A stretch of DNA of 22,163 nt, from NCBI GenBank assembly GCA_023391425.1, contig JAEWAX010000117.1:1-22163 (forward strand). Direction: 5' to 3'. The notes below the pieces were generated by a model. It ran no database searches and was not told the origin of the DNA. It saw only the letters and a program-made list of their open reading frames with translations. Shown here piece by piece: positions 7,480 to 16,676 of the stretch. Within the stretch, counting starts at the first letter, position 1; each line of letters begins with the position of its first letter. A program made the position numbers and the translations under genes. The stretch comes from Bacillota bacterium (GTDB lineage Bacteria; Bacillota; Clostridia; Acetivibrionales; DSM-1351).

Positions 7480-8451
7480 GTGATAACAAAATATCAAGAA
7501 ATGGCAAAGGCTGGTGACACTAGACCTTCTAGATTTGTTGCTTCAACATTCGTTATTTTATATTTTTTCTTTATTATTGGAAGTATTATAGTTACAATTC
7601 CATTTATTATAGTATTATTATTAAACCGTGAGATTTTGATGGATTTAATGACAAATACTGCACAAATAGATTTATCAAAGGTATTTGGTCAAATGCCAAA
7701 CTATATATTAACAAATTTATCTATATATTGTATGCTTTTGGGTGTTATTATTGCAGTAAAGTACATCCATTATAGACCGCTTACTACACTTATAACAACT
7801 AAGAAAAAAATACAATGGAGTAGGTTCTTTACAAGCTTTTTTGTGTATGGAGTATTGATTTCACTTGGATCGCTTGTTGATTACTTCATTTCACCAGAAA
7901 CCTACTCAATGACTTTTGATGCTTCAAGATTTTGGCTGGCTCTTCCTGTAATATTGATAATGACGCCTATTCAGACAACGACAGAAGAACTGGTATTTAG
8001 AGGGTATGTTATTCAGAGCTTCGGACTTAAAATAAAGAATGGCTTTATACTCTCTATGTTATCTGGCTTTTTATTTACGTTACCACATTTAGCAAATCCT
8101 GAAATATATGCTTCAAATAAATTAGGTGTGTTTAGTACTATTTGTATGATTTTGAACTACTTTGTAATGGGTGCTGTATTAGCATTGATAACCATTAAAA
8201 CAAATTCTCTTGAAGCTGCAATGGGAGCTCATGCAGTTAATAACTTGTTTTGTTTTTTATTAGTTGGATATCCAGATGGAGCAATACCTACGAATACAGT
8301 GTTCTTTACAACAAATTTTGAACCGATTAGTGGACTGATATCTGTAATAATAACTAGTATTCTGTTTTACTTTATCTCCGCGGCGTTACTAGGCTCTCGC
8401 TTATACAAGCAAGAGCCAACTGCCGCCAAGCTACGAAATAAGTGCGACTAG
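7480..8451 (+). CDS. CPBP family intramembrane metalloprotease (CAAX protease / Abi-like)
   Basis: The 323-residue protein has about eight hydrophobic segments and the three CPBP family motifs: E169-E170-x3-R174 (EELVFR), F199-x3-H203 (FTLPH) and H251-x2-N (HAVNN). These are the putative metal-binding and catalytic residues of the family that includes Rce1-type prenyl proteases and bacterial bacteriocin self-immunity proteins. The active site faces the membrane interior, and the substrate is not predictable. The start is GTG, with AGGGGG eight bases upstream; an ATG two bases earlier runs straight into TGA. The last 20 residues after the final helix are polar and are encoded by a G+C-rich palindrome (8380-8426) unlike the surrounding sequence, so the original C-terminus may have been altered. 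It is a single-gene unit with its own strong promoter. Confidence 0.9.
   Translation: MITKYQEMAKAGDTRPSRFVASTFVILYFFFIIGSIIVTIPFIIVLLLNREILMDLMTNTAQIDLSKVFGQMPNYILTNLSIYCMLLGVIIAVKYIHYRPLTTLITTKKKIQWSRFFTSFFVYGVLISLGSLVDYFISPETYSMTFDASRFWLALPVILIMTPIQTTTEELVFRGYVIQSFGLKIKNGFILSMLSGFLFTLPHLANPEIYASNKLGVFSTICMILNYFVMGAVLALITIKTNSLEAAMGAHAVNNLFCFLLVGYPDGAIPTNTVFFTTNFEPISGLISVIITSILFYFISAALLGSRLYKQEPTAAKLRNKCD
8380..8426 (+). repeat. G+C-rich palindrome inside the 3' end of the CPBP gene
   Basis: Inner arms 8392-8402 and 8407-8417 pair over 11 positions with one mismatch around a four-base loop. Outer arms GCGGC (8380-8384) and GCCGC (8422-8426) extend the stem across an internal loop. It is far richer in G+C than the surrounding DNA, and no run of T follows. 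Confidence 0.6.
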
Positions 8452-8475
8452 AGTTCAGAAAACTTCATCTGAACT
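8452..8475 (+). terminator. Possible terminator of the CPBP gene
   Basis: An 8-bp perfect inverted repeat (arms 8452-8459 and 8468-8475, 8-base loop) begins right after the stop codon and is followed by a T-rich but interrupted tail to about 8487. The stem is short and only three of its eight pairs are G-C, so the call is tentative. Confidence 0.35.
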
Positions 8476-8500
8476 AAGTCTTCTTTATAACGGCAACGCT

Positions 8501-8637
8501 GATACGTGAACCAAAACAGATTGTTACTGATACACAGGATTCTATTGATACATGAGCCTAAAGAGATTGTTCTTGACTCACACGATTCTATGCTATATGA
8601 ATCTAATCAGAGGTTTTGTTACTCAGCAGGATTTTAT
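8501..8637. repeat. Three-copy degenerate tandem repeat of about 46 bp
   Basis: Three head-to-tail units lie at 8501-8546, 8547-8591 and 8592-8637. Each runs from a GATAC-like or CTATA-like start through TGA(A/G)(C/T)C..AA..AGA to a closing GGATT(C/T)TAT-like end. Units 1 and 2 are about 80% identical; unit 3 is more diverged, about two thirds identical to unit 2. They occupy the centre of the gene-free stretch 8452-8791 upstream of addB. No intact gene covers them; the reading frame changes between units. Confidence 0.75.
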
Positions 8638-8723
8638 AAATCCAATATTTAGCACCTCTAAATATCCTTCTTTTAATAAATTAGAGATAAATAGTGCTAT
8701 GACTATGAATAACTATTCCTAAA

Positions 8724-8752
8724 TTTCAGAGTGGGCAAAACTCCCGCTGAAA
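8724..8752 (+). promoter_or_regulatory. Hairpin in the probable addB leader
   Basis: TTTCAG (8724-8729) pairs with CTGAAA (8747-8752), and the interior GGG (8733-8735) pairs with CCC (8743-8745), extended by a U-G pair. It ends 39 bases before the addB start and has no T run. It could be a leader structure or the end of an upstream transcript. I see no convincing promoter for addB in 8640-8790. Confidence 0.3.
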
Positions 8753-8791
8753 GCAAGAACTATGTTAATATAAAAAACTAAGGAGTACATT

Positions 8792-11700
8792 ATGAGCCTT
8801 CAATTTATCTATGGAAGAGCAGGCTCTGGAAAATCATTTCATTGCTTGAATCAAATAAAAGCAAAGTTGCTTGAGGATAATTCCAGAAAGTTAGTTTTGC
8901 TTGTTCCTGAGCAATATACCTTTCAAGCAGAGCGAGACTTAATAAATGTTCTCGAAACTGGAGGTATCCTAAAAACAGAGGTTCTCAGCTTTCGAAGAAT
9001 GGCATATCGGGTACTAAATGAAGTGGGTGGGATAACCTACCCTCATATTCACCCTGCCGGAAAATGCATGATTCTTTATCGCATTTTGGATAAGTTGAAG
9101 GATGAATTTGCAATATTTCACAAATCAGCCAACAGCCAAGGCTTTGTAAATACTATTTCTACTTTGATTACTGAATTAAAAAGGTATAATGTTAATCCTA
9201 ATAGCTTTGATTCCGTTTTAAAAGAACTGGATGAGGGAAATTATCTCAGGCAAAAGCTTAGTGAAATAAAATTAATATATTCAGAGTTTGATAATATGCT
9301 GTCTACTCGTTATAGAGATGCTGATGATGAGCTTACGATTCTGGCAAATAAGCTTGATAGCACTACAATGTATGATTCTGCTGAAATCTGGATAGATGGA
9401 TTTTCTGGTTTTACACCACAGGAGTTTGAAGTAATATCAAAGCTTATGCAAAAGGCAGACAAGCTTAATATTACCATTTGTACTGATATATTGGAGGATG
9501 AGGGTGTAAATGATTTATCAGACGTATTCTCGTCTGCAAAGAATTCCTATAGAAAGTTTATAAATATAGCTCAGAATAATAATGTTCCGATACTTTCACC
9601 AATTGGTCTAAATAGCATCAAACCTCCTAGGTTTAAAGATTGTGAAGAGATGAGTAGCCTTGAGGCAAATTATTTTTCATATCCCTATAAAAGTTATCAA
9701 AAACCTACAAAGGATATTGAACTCTTTGAATCGGTGAATATCTATTCGGAAATTGAGGAATGTGCAAGAGACATAGTAAGGCAGTGTCGTGATAATAGCA
9801 TGAGGTATAAGGATATAACAGTCGTAACTAGAAATTTAGCAGGTTATGAGAATTTGATAGAAGTTATTTTTGGTGAATATAATATACCATGCTTTATTGA
9901 CTCTAAAACTGAAATAATGAATCATCCGTTAGTGCGATTAGTGCTCTCAATGCTTGATGTTTTTATAGAAAATTGGTCTTATGAAACTGTTTTCCGCTAT
10001 CTAAAATCAGGTTTGACAGGGATTGTAGAAGCTAAAATCGATATTATTGAAAATTATGTTTTGGCATGTGGAATCAGAGGTAGTCGCTGGACTGGAGACG
10101 TAGATTGGTCAATGAGTCCAGAACTTGTCTCAGATGATAAGCAAAGTGCCCAAAATGATCAATTGCTTTTGGAGATAAATAGTACACGTAGAGAAATATG
10201 CGAGCCACTTTTGCGTTTCAGAAGCAAGACAAAGGGAAGAAAGACAGCCTCAGATTTTTGTACATGTCTTTATGATTTCTTAGTTGAAATAGGTGTACAA
10301 AACAGGATTGAAGAATATATTAACCAGTTTAAAAAAGCCGGTAAACTAAGGCTTGCCAGTGAGTATGAACAGGTTTGGAATATATTAATGGATGTTTTTG
10401 ATCAAGTGGTTGAAGTTATGGGTGATGAAACCTTTGGACTAGAGCGATTTGCAAAAATCATAAAAATAGGATTAGAAGAATACAAAATTTCATCGATACC
10501 AGTATCACTTGATCAAGTATTAGTAGGAAGCGTAGAACATTCTAAGAGTCATGAAATTAAGGCTCTTTATGTGCTGGGTACTAACGACGGAATATTTCCT
10601 TCTGCTGGTATGAGCGAAGGTATTTTATCTGATGCTGATAGATTGACTCTAAATAAAAATGGAGTTGAGCTGGCAAGCGACACAAAAACCCAGGTGTTTG
10701 ATGAGCAATACCTCATTTATAGGGCACTCACAACACCAAAAAAATTTTTACGCTTGAGCTGGCCAATTGCTGACCACGAAGGGAAAACCATGAGGCCTTC
10801 AATCATAATATCAAGAATGAAGAAGCTTTTCCCTAAAATCACTGAAAAAAGCAATCTTCAAAAACCAATAAGTACTCAGCAGCACATTGCCTCGATATCC
10901 TCACCAATACCAGCGTTCAATCAATTGGTATCTGCCCTGAGACAAAAAAATGATGGAATAGACATAAGTGAGATATGGATAGAGGTATTTTCTTGGTTTA
11001 CAAGGCAACCAGATTGGGATGAGAGATGTACGATGATGCGAAATGCGTTGCAATACAAGAACATCGCTCATCCAGTTAGTAAAGAAAAAATCATGGAACT
11101 ATACGGTAGCAATGCATATTCAAGCGTGTCTAGAATAGAAAAGTACACATCTTGTCCTTTTGCGTACTATATCCAATACGGTTTAGCTGCAAAAGAGAGA
11201 AAGATATATCAAATGAGTCCACCTGATGTTGGGACCTTTATGCATGCAGTTATTGAAAGATTTTCAAAAATGCTTGAGCAACAAGATATTTCATGGAGAG
11301 CCTTTGACAAGACTTGGTGCGAAGAGCAGGTTTCCTTAATAGTTGATAATCTCCTAGAAGGTATGAAAAATACCATTCTAGGTGGCTCTAAACGCTTTAA
11401 AGCCTTAACCTTAAGACTAAAACGAGTCGTAACTAGGTCTGTCTGGCTTATTGCTGAGCATATTCGAATGAGTAGCTTTGACCCAATAGGCTATGAAGTT
11501 GACTTCGGTGAGGGTGGCAGCTTTCCACCAATAGTAATCGAGCTGGATTCAGGAGAGAAAGTAACACTTGTAGGTAGAATTGATAGGGTGGATGCACTTA
11601 AAACTGACGCAGGAACATATTTGAGAATAGTAGACTATAAATCTGGAGATAAAGATTTTAAACTTTGTGATGTGTACTATGGATTACAGATGCAACTAAT

Positions 11701-12253
11701 TACTTACTTGGATGCTTTATGGGAAAATTCAGATAAAAAGGACGGAAATAGCGTGTATCCAGCAGGGATGCTTTACCTCAAGATTGATGACCCAATCATT
11801 AAGTGTACTGGTATAAGCACTCCTGAGGAAATTGAGATAGCTATAATGAAAAAGCTTAAAATGAAGGGGCTACTACTCGCAGATGTTCAGCTTATTAAGC
11901 ACATGGATAATACAATTGAAGGAAGTTCAATGATAATTCCTGCTAGAATAAACAAGGGTGATGTCCTGGGAAAATCGTCAGTGGCATCACTTGACCAGTT
12001 TACCATGCTTAGAACCTATGTTAAAAAATTACTTAAAGATATGTGTACTGAGATAGTTAAGGGAAATGTACCAATAAAGCCCTATAAAAAGAAAAAGCTA
12101 AACTCATGCCAATTCTGCAGCTATTCATCTGTCTGCCAGTTTGATTTAACACAGAAAGAGAACAGCTTCAATCTGTTACACGACAGGGATGATGAGGCTG
12201 TGTGGAAGCTTATGACTGAGGCTACTGACAAGTTGGAAAGTAAAGGGGAGTAA
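8792..12253 (+). CDS. addB: AddB subunit of the AddAB helicase-nuclease
   Basis: The 1153-residue length is typical of AddB/RexB. With AddA it resects double-strand breaks and loads the recombinase after Chi recognition. A Walker A motif, GRAGSGKS, occupies residues 7-14. The C-terminal RecB-type nuclease domain shows GRID with D931 and V-D948-Y-K950. The iron-sulfur cluster cysteines that staple this domain are present: C788 (TSCPF) and C1106-x2-C1109-x5-C1115, the same spacing as known for Bacillus subtilis AddB. The helicase-like middle is, as usual for AddB, poor in SF1 motifs, so it is expected to act in Chi scanning and as a nuclease and not as a motor. The ATG has AGGAG six bases upstream. 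addA begins two bases after its stop, so translation is coupled. The 340 bases upstream hold no gene. Confidence 0.97.
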   Translation: MSLQFIYGRAGSGKSFHCLNQIKAKLLEDNSRKLVLLVPEQYTFQAERDLINVLETGGILKTEVLSFRRMAYRVLNEVGGITYPHIHPAGKCMILYRILDKLKDEFAIFHKSANSQGFVNTISTLITELKRYNVNPNSFDSVLKELDEGNYLRQKLSEIKLIYSEFDNMLSTRYRDADDELTILANKLDSTTMYDSAEIWIDGFSGFTPQEFEVISKLMQKADKLNITICTDILEDEGVNDLSDVFSSAKNSYRKFINIAQNNNVPILSPIGLNSIKPPRFKDCEEMSSLEANYFSYPYKSYQKPTKDIELFESVNIYSEIEECARDIVRQCRDNSMRYKDITVVTRNLAGYENLIEVIFGEYNIPCFIDSKTEIMNHPLVRLVLSMLDVFIENWSYETVFRYLKSGLTGIVEAKIDIIENYVLACGIRGSRWTGDVDWSMSPELVSDDKQSAQNDQLLLEINSTRREICEPLLRFRSKTKGRKTASDFCTCLYDFLVEIGVQNRIEEYINQFKKAGKLRLASEYEQVWNILMDVFDQVVEVMGDETFGLERFAKIIKIGLEEYKISSIPVSLDQVLVGSVEHSKSHEIKALYVLGTNDGIFPSAGMSEGILSDADRLTLNKNGVELASDTKTQVFDEQYLIYRALTTPKKFLRLSWPIADHEGKTMRPSIIISRMKKLFPKITEKSNLQKPISTQQHIASISSPIPAFNQLVSALRQKNDGIDISEIWIEVFSWFTRQPDWDERCTMMRNALQYKNIAHPVSKEKIMELYGSNAYSSVSRIEKYTSCPFAYYIQYGLAAKERKIYQMSPPDVGTFMHAVIERFSKMLEQQDISWRAFDKTWCEEQVSLIVDNLLEGMKNTILGGSKRFKALTLRLKRVVTRSVWLIAEHIRMSSFDPIGYEVDFGEGGSFPPIVIELDSGEKVTLVGRIDRVDALKTDAGTYLRIVDYKSGDKDFKLCDVYYGLQMQLITYLDALWENSDKKDGNSVYPAGMLYLKIDDPIIKCTGISTPEEIEIAIMKKLKMKGLLLADVQLIKHMDNTIEGSSMIIPARINKGDVLGKSSVASLDQFTMLRTYVKKLLKDMCTEIVKGNVPIKPYKKKKLNSCQFCSYSSVCQFDLTQKENSFNLLHDRDDEAVWKLMTEATDKLESKGE

Positions 12254-12255
12254 TA

Positions 12256-15200
12256 ATGGCTGAAATGAAATGGACAAAGGAACAGTTTGCTGCTATCACT
12301 CAAAAGGATTGCAATCTTTTGGTTGCAGCGGCAGCGGGTGCTGGTAAAACAGCCGTTCTTGTCGAGCGAATAATTCAAAAGATAATAGATGAGAAGAACC
12401 CTATAGATATTGATTCACTGCTTGTAGTGACATTTACTAATGCTGCTGCAACTGAGATGAGAGAAAGAATTGGAGTAGCTATATCTAAAGCTATTGAGGA
12501 GAATAAGGAGTCCAAAAACATTCACAGACAACTTGCGCTACTTAATAAGGCTTCAATTACAACTATACATTCTTTTTGTCTTGAAGTTATCAGAAATAAT
12601 TTTCAGAGCATTGATATTGACCCCAAATTTAGAATTCTTGATGAGACGGAAGCTACTCTTTTAAAGTCAGAAACTTTAAATGAATTGTTCGAAGAAATGT
12701 ATGAGGACGAAGAAGGAAATAATTTAGACTTTTTTGACCTTTTAGAGTCATACGGAAGCAATCGCGATGACCAAAAGATACAAGACATGGTTCTTAATGC
12801 ATACAGTTTCGTACAAAGCTACCCATGGCCGCAGAAATGGCTAAACGAGCAGGTTGAGAGCTACAATCTTGATACTCAAATAGACTTTGCAAATACACAA
12901 TGGGGAAAGATTTTACTTGAAGCTATAGAAATTCGACTTGAGGGTTTGCAAGTAATTGTTGATTCAGCATGTAAAAAGTTGCAGTTTGCAATGGGCTTAG
13001 AAAAATATCTACCTGTTTTTAATGACGACGCAGATACTCTACGTAGATTAATAGAAATTTTTAATAGTGGAATAAAAGTTGACGAAGTCAGTAGTGAAAG
13101 TTCAGAAACAAATGGCTATCCAAACGAGAATGTCAGCTATAAAAGTATAAATATGCAAGAAGACCATAGCTCACAAGAACATCGAAATACAAATACAGAA
13201 AAAGATTGCAATTCGAATAAGGATGAGCACCATAATGAAGGCTCTAAATGGGACAACATTTATTACTATCTAAAAAATGTTGAGTTTAGCACTTTGCCAC
13301 GCTGTGGAAAGGATGCAGATAAGTATATTCAAGAAAATGTAAAGAAAACTAGAGACGAGTTAAAGACGTATATTAAGAATCTTAAGGATGAGGTATTCTT
13401 ACTTAAATCAGAAGAAATAATAGCAGACCTAAATGCTATGTATCCTATACTAAAATGTGTAGCAAGGCTCGTCCTGGATTTCAGCGATAGATATGCCCTG
13501 AAAAAGAATCAAAGAGCTTCTGTAGATTTTAATGATTTAGAACACTTTTGCCTAAAAATACTTTCTGAGGTTGACGAAGGAGGTAAAATTCGACCTACAA
13601 AAGTAGCCAAAGCATATAAAGAAAGGTATTCTGAAATATTGGTAGATGAATACCAGGATAGTAATTTGGTCCAAGAAATAATTATAAATATGATATCTAG
13701 AGAGGATATTGGTACACCAAATGTATTTATGGTTGGTGATGTTAAACAGAGCATCTATAGGTTTAGACAGGCAAAGCCTGAACTTTTTCTTTATAAATAT
13801 AATCATTATACTAGTGAAGCTAATAGCTTGTACAGAAAAATATTACTATTCAAGAACTTCAGAAGTAGGAAAGAGGTTGTTGATGGAGTAAACTTTATTT
13901 TCAAACAAATAATGTCTGAAACTGTGGGAGAACTAGATTACTCGGAGGTAGAAGAATTAAATCCAGGGGCTAGCTATCCTGAAAATATAGAGAAAGATAG
14001 GACGGTAGGCGGTGAAGTTGAACTACATTTGATTGAAACGGTAAGGCCACAAGATACTGATGCTGAACTATCAGAAGATGAGGGCAATGAAGATGAAGCA
14101 GACCTTGATGAGGAGGAAATATTAGATAACCTTCAACAGGAGGCTCGAATGGTTGCAAATAGAATAATTGAGCTTCTGCAGCCTAATGAAAATGGAAAGA
14201 AATTTAGTGTTTTGGATAAAAAAACAAATAAATATAGAGACATTGAGTTTAAGGACATAGTTATATTACTGCGCACTACGAAAAATTGGACTGAAGTCTT
14301 TACAGAAGAGCTCTCAAAGTCGTCAATTCCTACATTTGCAGACACAGGAAGTGGATTCTTTAAAACACCTGAGGTACAAGTGGTTTTATCTCTCTTGCAG
14401 ATAATTGATAACCCATATCAGGATATTCCGCTTTTAGCGGTATTGAGATCACCAATAGCAAACTTCAGTACAGATGACTTGGCTGAGCTACGACTTGCTG
14501 ACCGTAAGGCGTCGCTCTTTGAGGCACTAAATATATTAGCGTTAGGACAAAATGAGAGTTGCGCCAAAGCAAAACGGTTTTTAGATAGACTGGCACAGTG
14601 GAGAGACATGGCACTATATATGTCTACGCACAAGCTAATTTGGCAATTGTACAATGAAACAGGCTATTTTAGTATTGTGGGCGCAATGCACGATGGTGAG
14701 AAAAAGCAGGCAAATTTACGTGTACTTTTTGAAAGGTCACTTCAATTTGAGAGTACTAGCTATAAAGGTTTATTTAATTTTATAAGCTTTATTGATAAGC
14801 TTAAGACAAATAAAGGTGATATGGGAAGTGCAAAAATTCTTGGTGAAAATGATAATGTTGTCCGACTTATGAGTATTCATAAGAGTAAGGGCTTAGAGTT
14901 CCCTGTAGTTTTTCTATGTGGGTGCGGCAAAAAATTCAATTTTCAAGATATGTATAAAGGTGTTTTACTTCATCAAGAGCTTGGTTTTGGTCCTGACTTT
15001 GTAGACTATAGAAAGAGGATTAAGTACCCTTCAGTGCCGAAATTGGCTATAGCACAAAAGCTAAAAATAGAAACACTCTCTGAAGAGATGCGTATATTAT
15101 ACGTTGCAATGACTAGAGCAAGGGAAAAACTTATTCTGACAGGAGCAGTTAATAATATAGAAAAGACAACAAATAAATGGCTATCTACAGCTCAGTCTAC

Positions 15201-16176
15201 ATTAGAAAAATTTCCAGCACATGATATGCTTAAAGCCCAGAATTATTTGGACTGGATTTGTCCTTCAGTTTTGAGACATATAGATTCACAAAAGCTACGT
15301 GAAGCTGCGGGTATAGGAATAGAGTATAGTGGCACACAAATCCAAGATGAATCTCTTTGGAGCATATACTTATCTAATCAAAGTAATATTGCGGTTCTCA
15401 ATAGAGTAGAGCAGGATGAGACACCACAGGTAAATGCACTAGAGTGGCTTGAAAATAAAGTTACAGATGAAATTAAAAATGCAGAAGAGATAGATAGAAG
15501 ACTAAGTTGGAAGTATAAATATAATAGTTTTACAAATATACCATCAAAGCTATCTGTTACTGAGATAAAAAGATTTTTTAGCATAAATAATGAAGGTGAG
15601 GATTCCCCTGCATTTACGCAAGCCAATATGAAAAAACCGATTTTTTTACAGGAGAAGAAGGGCCTAAGTTCGGTAGAAAAGGGTACTATCATGCATTTTG
15701 TAATGCAGCATATTGATTTCTATGATAAAAATATTGTGAAGCAAATTGCTGGTATGGTAAAAAAAGAACTGATTACCGAACAACAGGCTAAAAGTGTAGA
15801 TGTAAGTAAAATCGATGCATTTATCCATTCACCAATTTGCAAGAGAATGCTTGAGTCTGGAAAGATTTACAGAGAGGTTCCCTTTAACATAGAATTGCCT
15901 TTTGACGAGCTATATGATATATCAGATAGCAGTTATAGCACTGAAGATAAAATTCTTTTACAGGGCGTTGTTGACTGCTATTTTGAGGAAGCTGAAAAGA
16001 TAGTTCTTATTGATTATAAAACTGATTATGTTTCAAATGGAAATATCGAAGAGATAAAGGATAAATACACAATGCAAATTTCATATTATGCAAGAGCTTT
16101 GGAGCTTTTGACAGGCTTAAGTGTAAAAGAAAGATATATTTATTTGTTTGCAACTGGGGAGCTAGTTGAGGTGTGA
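12256..16176 (+). CDS. addA: AddA subunit of the AddAB helicase-nuclease
   Basis: The 1306-residue UvrD/RecB-type SF1A helicase has a C-terminal nuclease. It shows a Q-motif (WTKEQFAAIT, residues 6-15), Walker A AAAGAGKT with K31, a Walker B-type VDEYQDSN, the motif V-type HKSKGLEF, and motif VI YVAMTRAREK. The nuclease site shows GVVD with D1240 and ID1253-Y-K1255. The protein is about 70 residues longer than my recollection of the B. subtilis subunit. Part of the excess is a polar, low-complexity insert at about residues 275-330 (S, N, E, H-rich; DNA about 13080-13250), and there is an acidic linker near 595-625. GGGGAG lies five bases before the ATG and overlaps the end of addB, the classic coupled arrangement. 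No clear terminator follows; the next signal is the tRNA promoter at 16265. Confidence 0.97.
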   Translation: MAEMKWTKEQFAAITQKDCNLLVAAAAGAGKTAVLVERIIQKIIDEKNPIDIDSLLVVTFTNAAATEMRERIGVAISKAIEENKESKNIHRQLALLNKASITTIHSFCLEVIRNNFQSIDIDPKFRILDETEATLLKSETLNELFEEMYEDEEGNNLDFFDLLESYGSNRDDQKIQDMVLNAYSFVQSYPWPQKWLNEQVESYNLDTQIDFANTQWGKILLEAIEIRLEGLQVIVDSACKKLQFAMGLEKYLPVFNDDADTLRRLIEIFNSGIKVDEVSSESSETNGYPNENVSYKSINMQEDHSSQEHRNTNTEKDCNSNKDEHHNEGSKWDNIYYYLKNVEFSTLPRCGKDADKYIQENVKKTRDELKTYIKNLKDEVFLLKSEEIIADLNAMYPILKCVARLVLDFSDRYALKKNQRASVDFNDLEHFCLKILSEVDEGGKIRPTKVAKAYKERYSEILVDEYQDSNLVQEIIINMISREDIGTPNVFMVGDVKQSIYRFRQAKPELFLYKYNHYTSEANSLYRKILLFKNFRSRKEVVDGVNFIFKQIMSETVGELDYSEVEELNPGASYPENIEKDRTVGGEVELHLIETVRPQDTDAELSEDEGNEDEADLDEEEILDNLQQEARMVANRIIELLQPNENGKKFSVLDKKTNKYRDIEFKDIVILLRTTKNWTEVFTEELSKSSIPTFADTGSGFFKTPEVQVVLSLLQIIDNPYQDIPLLAVLRSPIANFSTDDLAELRLADRKASLFEALNILALGQNESCAKAKRFLDRLAQWRDMALYMSTHKLIWQLYNETGYFSIVGAMHDGEKKQANLRVLFERSLQFESTSYKGLFNFISFIDKLKTNKGDMGSAKILGENDNVVRLMSIHKSKGLEFPVVFLCGCGKKFNFQDMYKGVLLHQELGFGPDFVDYRKRIKYPSVPKLAIAQKLKIETLSEEMRILYVAMTRAREKLILTGAVNNIEKTTNKWLSTAQSTLEKFPAHDMLKAQNYLDWICPSVLRHIDSQKLREAAGIGIEYSGTQIQDESLWSIYLSNQSNIAVLNRVEQDETPQVNALEWLENKVTDEIKNAEEIDRRLSWKYKYNSFTNIPSKLSVTEIKRFFSINNEGEDSPAFTQANMKKPIFLQEKKGLSSVEKGTIMHFVMQHIDFYDKNIVKQIAGMVKKELITEQQAKSVDVSKIDAFIHSPICKRMLESGKIYREVPFNIELPFDELYDISDSSYSTEDKILLQGVVDCYFEEAEKIVLIDYKTDYVSNGNIEEIKDKYTMQISYYARALELLTGLSVKERYIYLFATGELVEV

Positions 16177-16264
16177 GATTCAGTTGCAAAACATCAAATG
16201 ATAGTGGTGGAATTTAACTTTTCAATCGAGGTAAAATAAATAATAAAAAAATAAAATAAACTTA

Positions 16265-16294
16265 TTGACACATCGCTTGGTGCTGTGCTAAAAT
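16265..16294 (+). promoter_or_regulatory. Promoter of the tRNA-Gln gene
   Basis: A perfect -35 TTGACA (16265-16270) and a near-perfect -10 TAAAAT (16289-16294) are separated by 18 bases. Predicted initiation is about 10-15 bases before the mature tRNA. It is one of the best promoter matches in the window, as expected for a stable RNA gene. Confidence 0.8.
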
Positions 16295-16312
16295 ACTTTT
16301 TGTTGAAGACAT

Positions 16313-16386
16313 TGCGGATTTGTGTAATGGTAGCACAGCTGATTCTGGTTCAGCCTGTCAGGGTTCAAATCCTTGATCCGCAGCCA
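16313..16386 (+). tRNA. tRNA-Gln (anticodon CTG)
   Basis: The 74-base cloverleaf folds fully. The 7-bp acceptor stem (16313-16319 with 16376-16382) is perfect, the D arm has one G-U pair, and the 5-bp anticodon stem (16338-16342 with 16350-16354) is perfect with anticodon CTG at 16345-16347. The variable region is 4 bases, the T arm has loop TTCAAAT, and CCA is encoded at 16384-16386. U1-A72 and discriminator G73 are glutamine-tRNA identity features. It reads CAG codons. It has its own promoter and terminator and is not part of a tRNA cluster. Confidence 0.97.
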
Positions 16387-16418
16387 AAAGTATTTCAATT
16401 TATTGAAATACTTTTTTT
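16387..16418 (+). terminator. Terminator of the tRNA-Gln gene
   Basis: A perfect 12-bp inverted repeat (arms 16387-16398 and 16403-16414, loop TTTA) starts on the base after the tRNA CCA end and is followed by a continuation of the T run, giving seven T in a row in total. Confidence 0.9.
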
Positions 16419-16480
16419 ATTACTTAAATTTGTTACTAAATATTGGATAATTAAAAAAATTGAGTACTTCTTTTTACAAA

Positions 16481-16516
16481 TACAAAAAGCAGAAGTCGAA
16501 ACTCCTGCTTTTTGTA
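16481..16516. terminator. Orphan bidirectional terminator-like hairpin
   Basis: A 12-bp perfect outer stem (16481-16492 with 16505-16516), one A-C mismatch, a 3-bp inner stem and a CGAA loop. The arms contain runs of five A and five T, so it could work as a terminator on either strand. It sits about 60 bases beyond the tRNA terminator and 170 bases before the glycosyltransferase promoter, with no gene ending nearby on either strand. The rest of 16419-16684 shows nothing else I can support. Confidence 0.55.
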
Positions 16517-16676
16517 TAATCATCTTTGTTAAATCGTCCGGGTAAAACAAAAGAGATCTTTTCCAATAGTAGTATAATTATAGAATCAAATACTAATAGT
16601 GTCAATAATTATTTGAAAAATTGGATTATATTATAAATCCAGTTTAAGTTTTGAAAGGTAACTTTGAACTATAAAA

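Noticed and set aside
8552..8722. A 56-codon open frame (ATG AGC CTA...) running through repeats 2 and 3
   Set aside because: No ribosome binding site at a usable distance, the frame is only a by-product of the degenerate repeats, and the peptide resembles nothing I know.
12121..12378. Antisense frames over addB, addA and RNase J (for example this one and 15378-15692)
   Set aside because: They lie opposite strongly conserved coding sequence, have no ribosome binding sites and no recognisable product.
16285..16545. An 86-residue open frame across the tRNA-Gln region
   Set aside because: It runs straight through the tRNA and its terminator and has no ribosome binding site.
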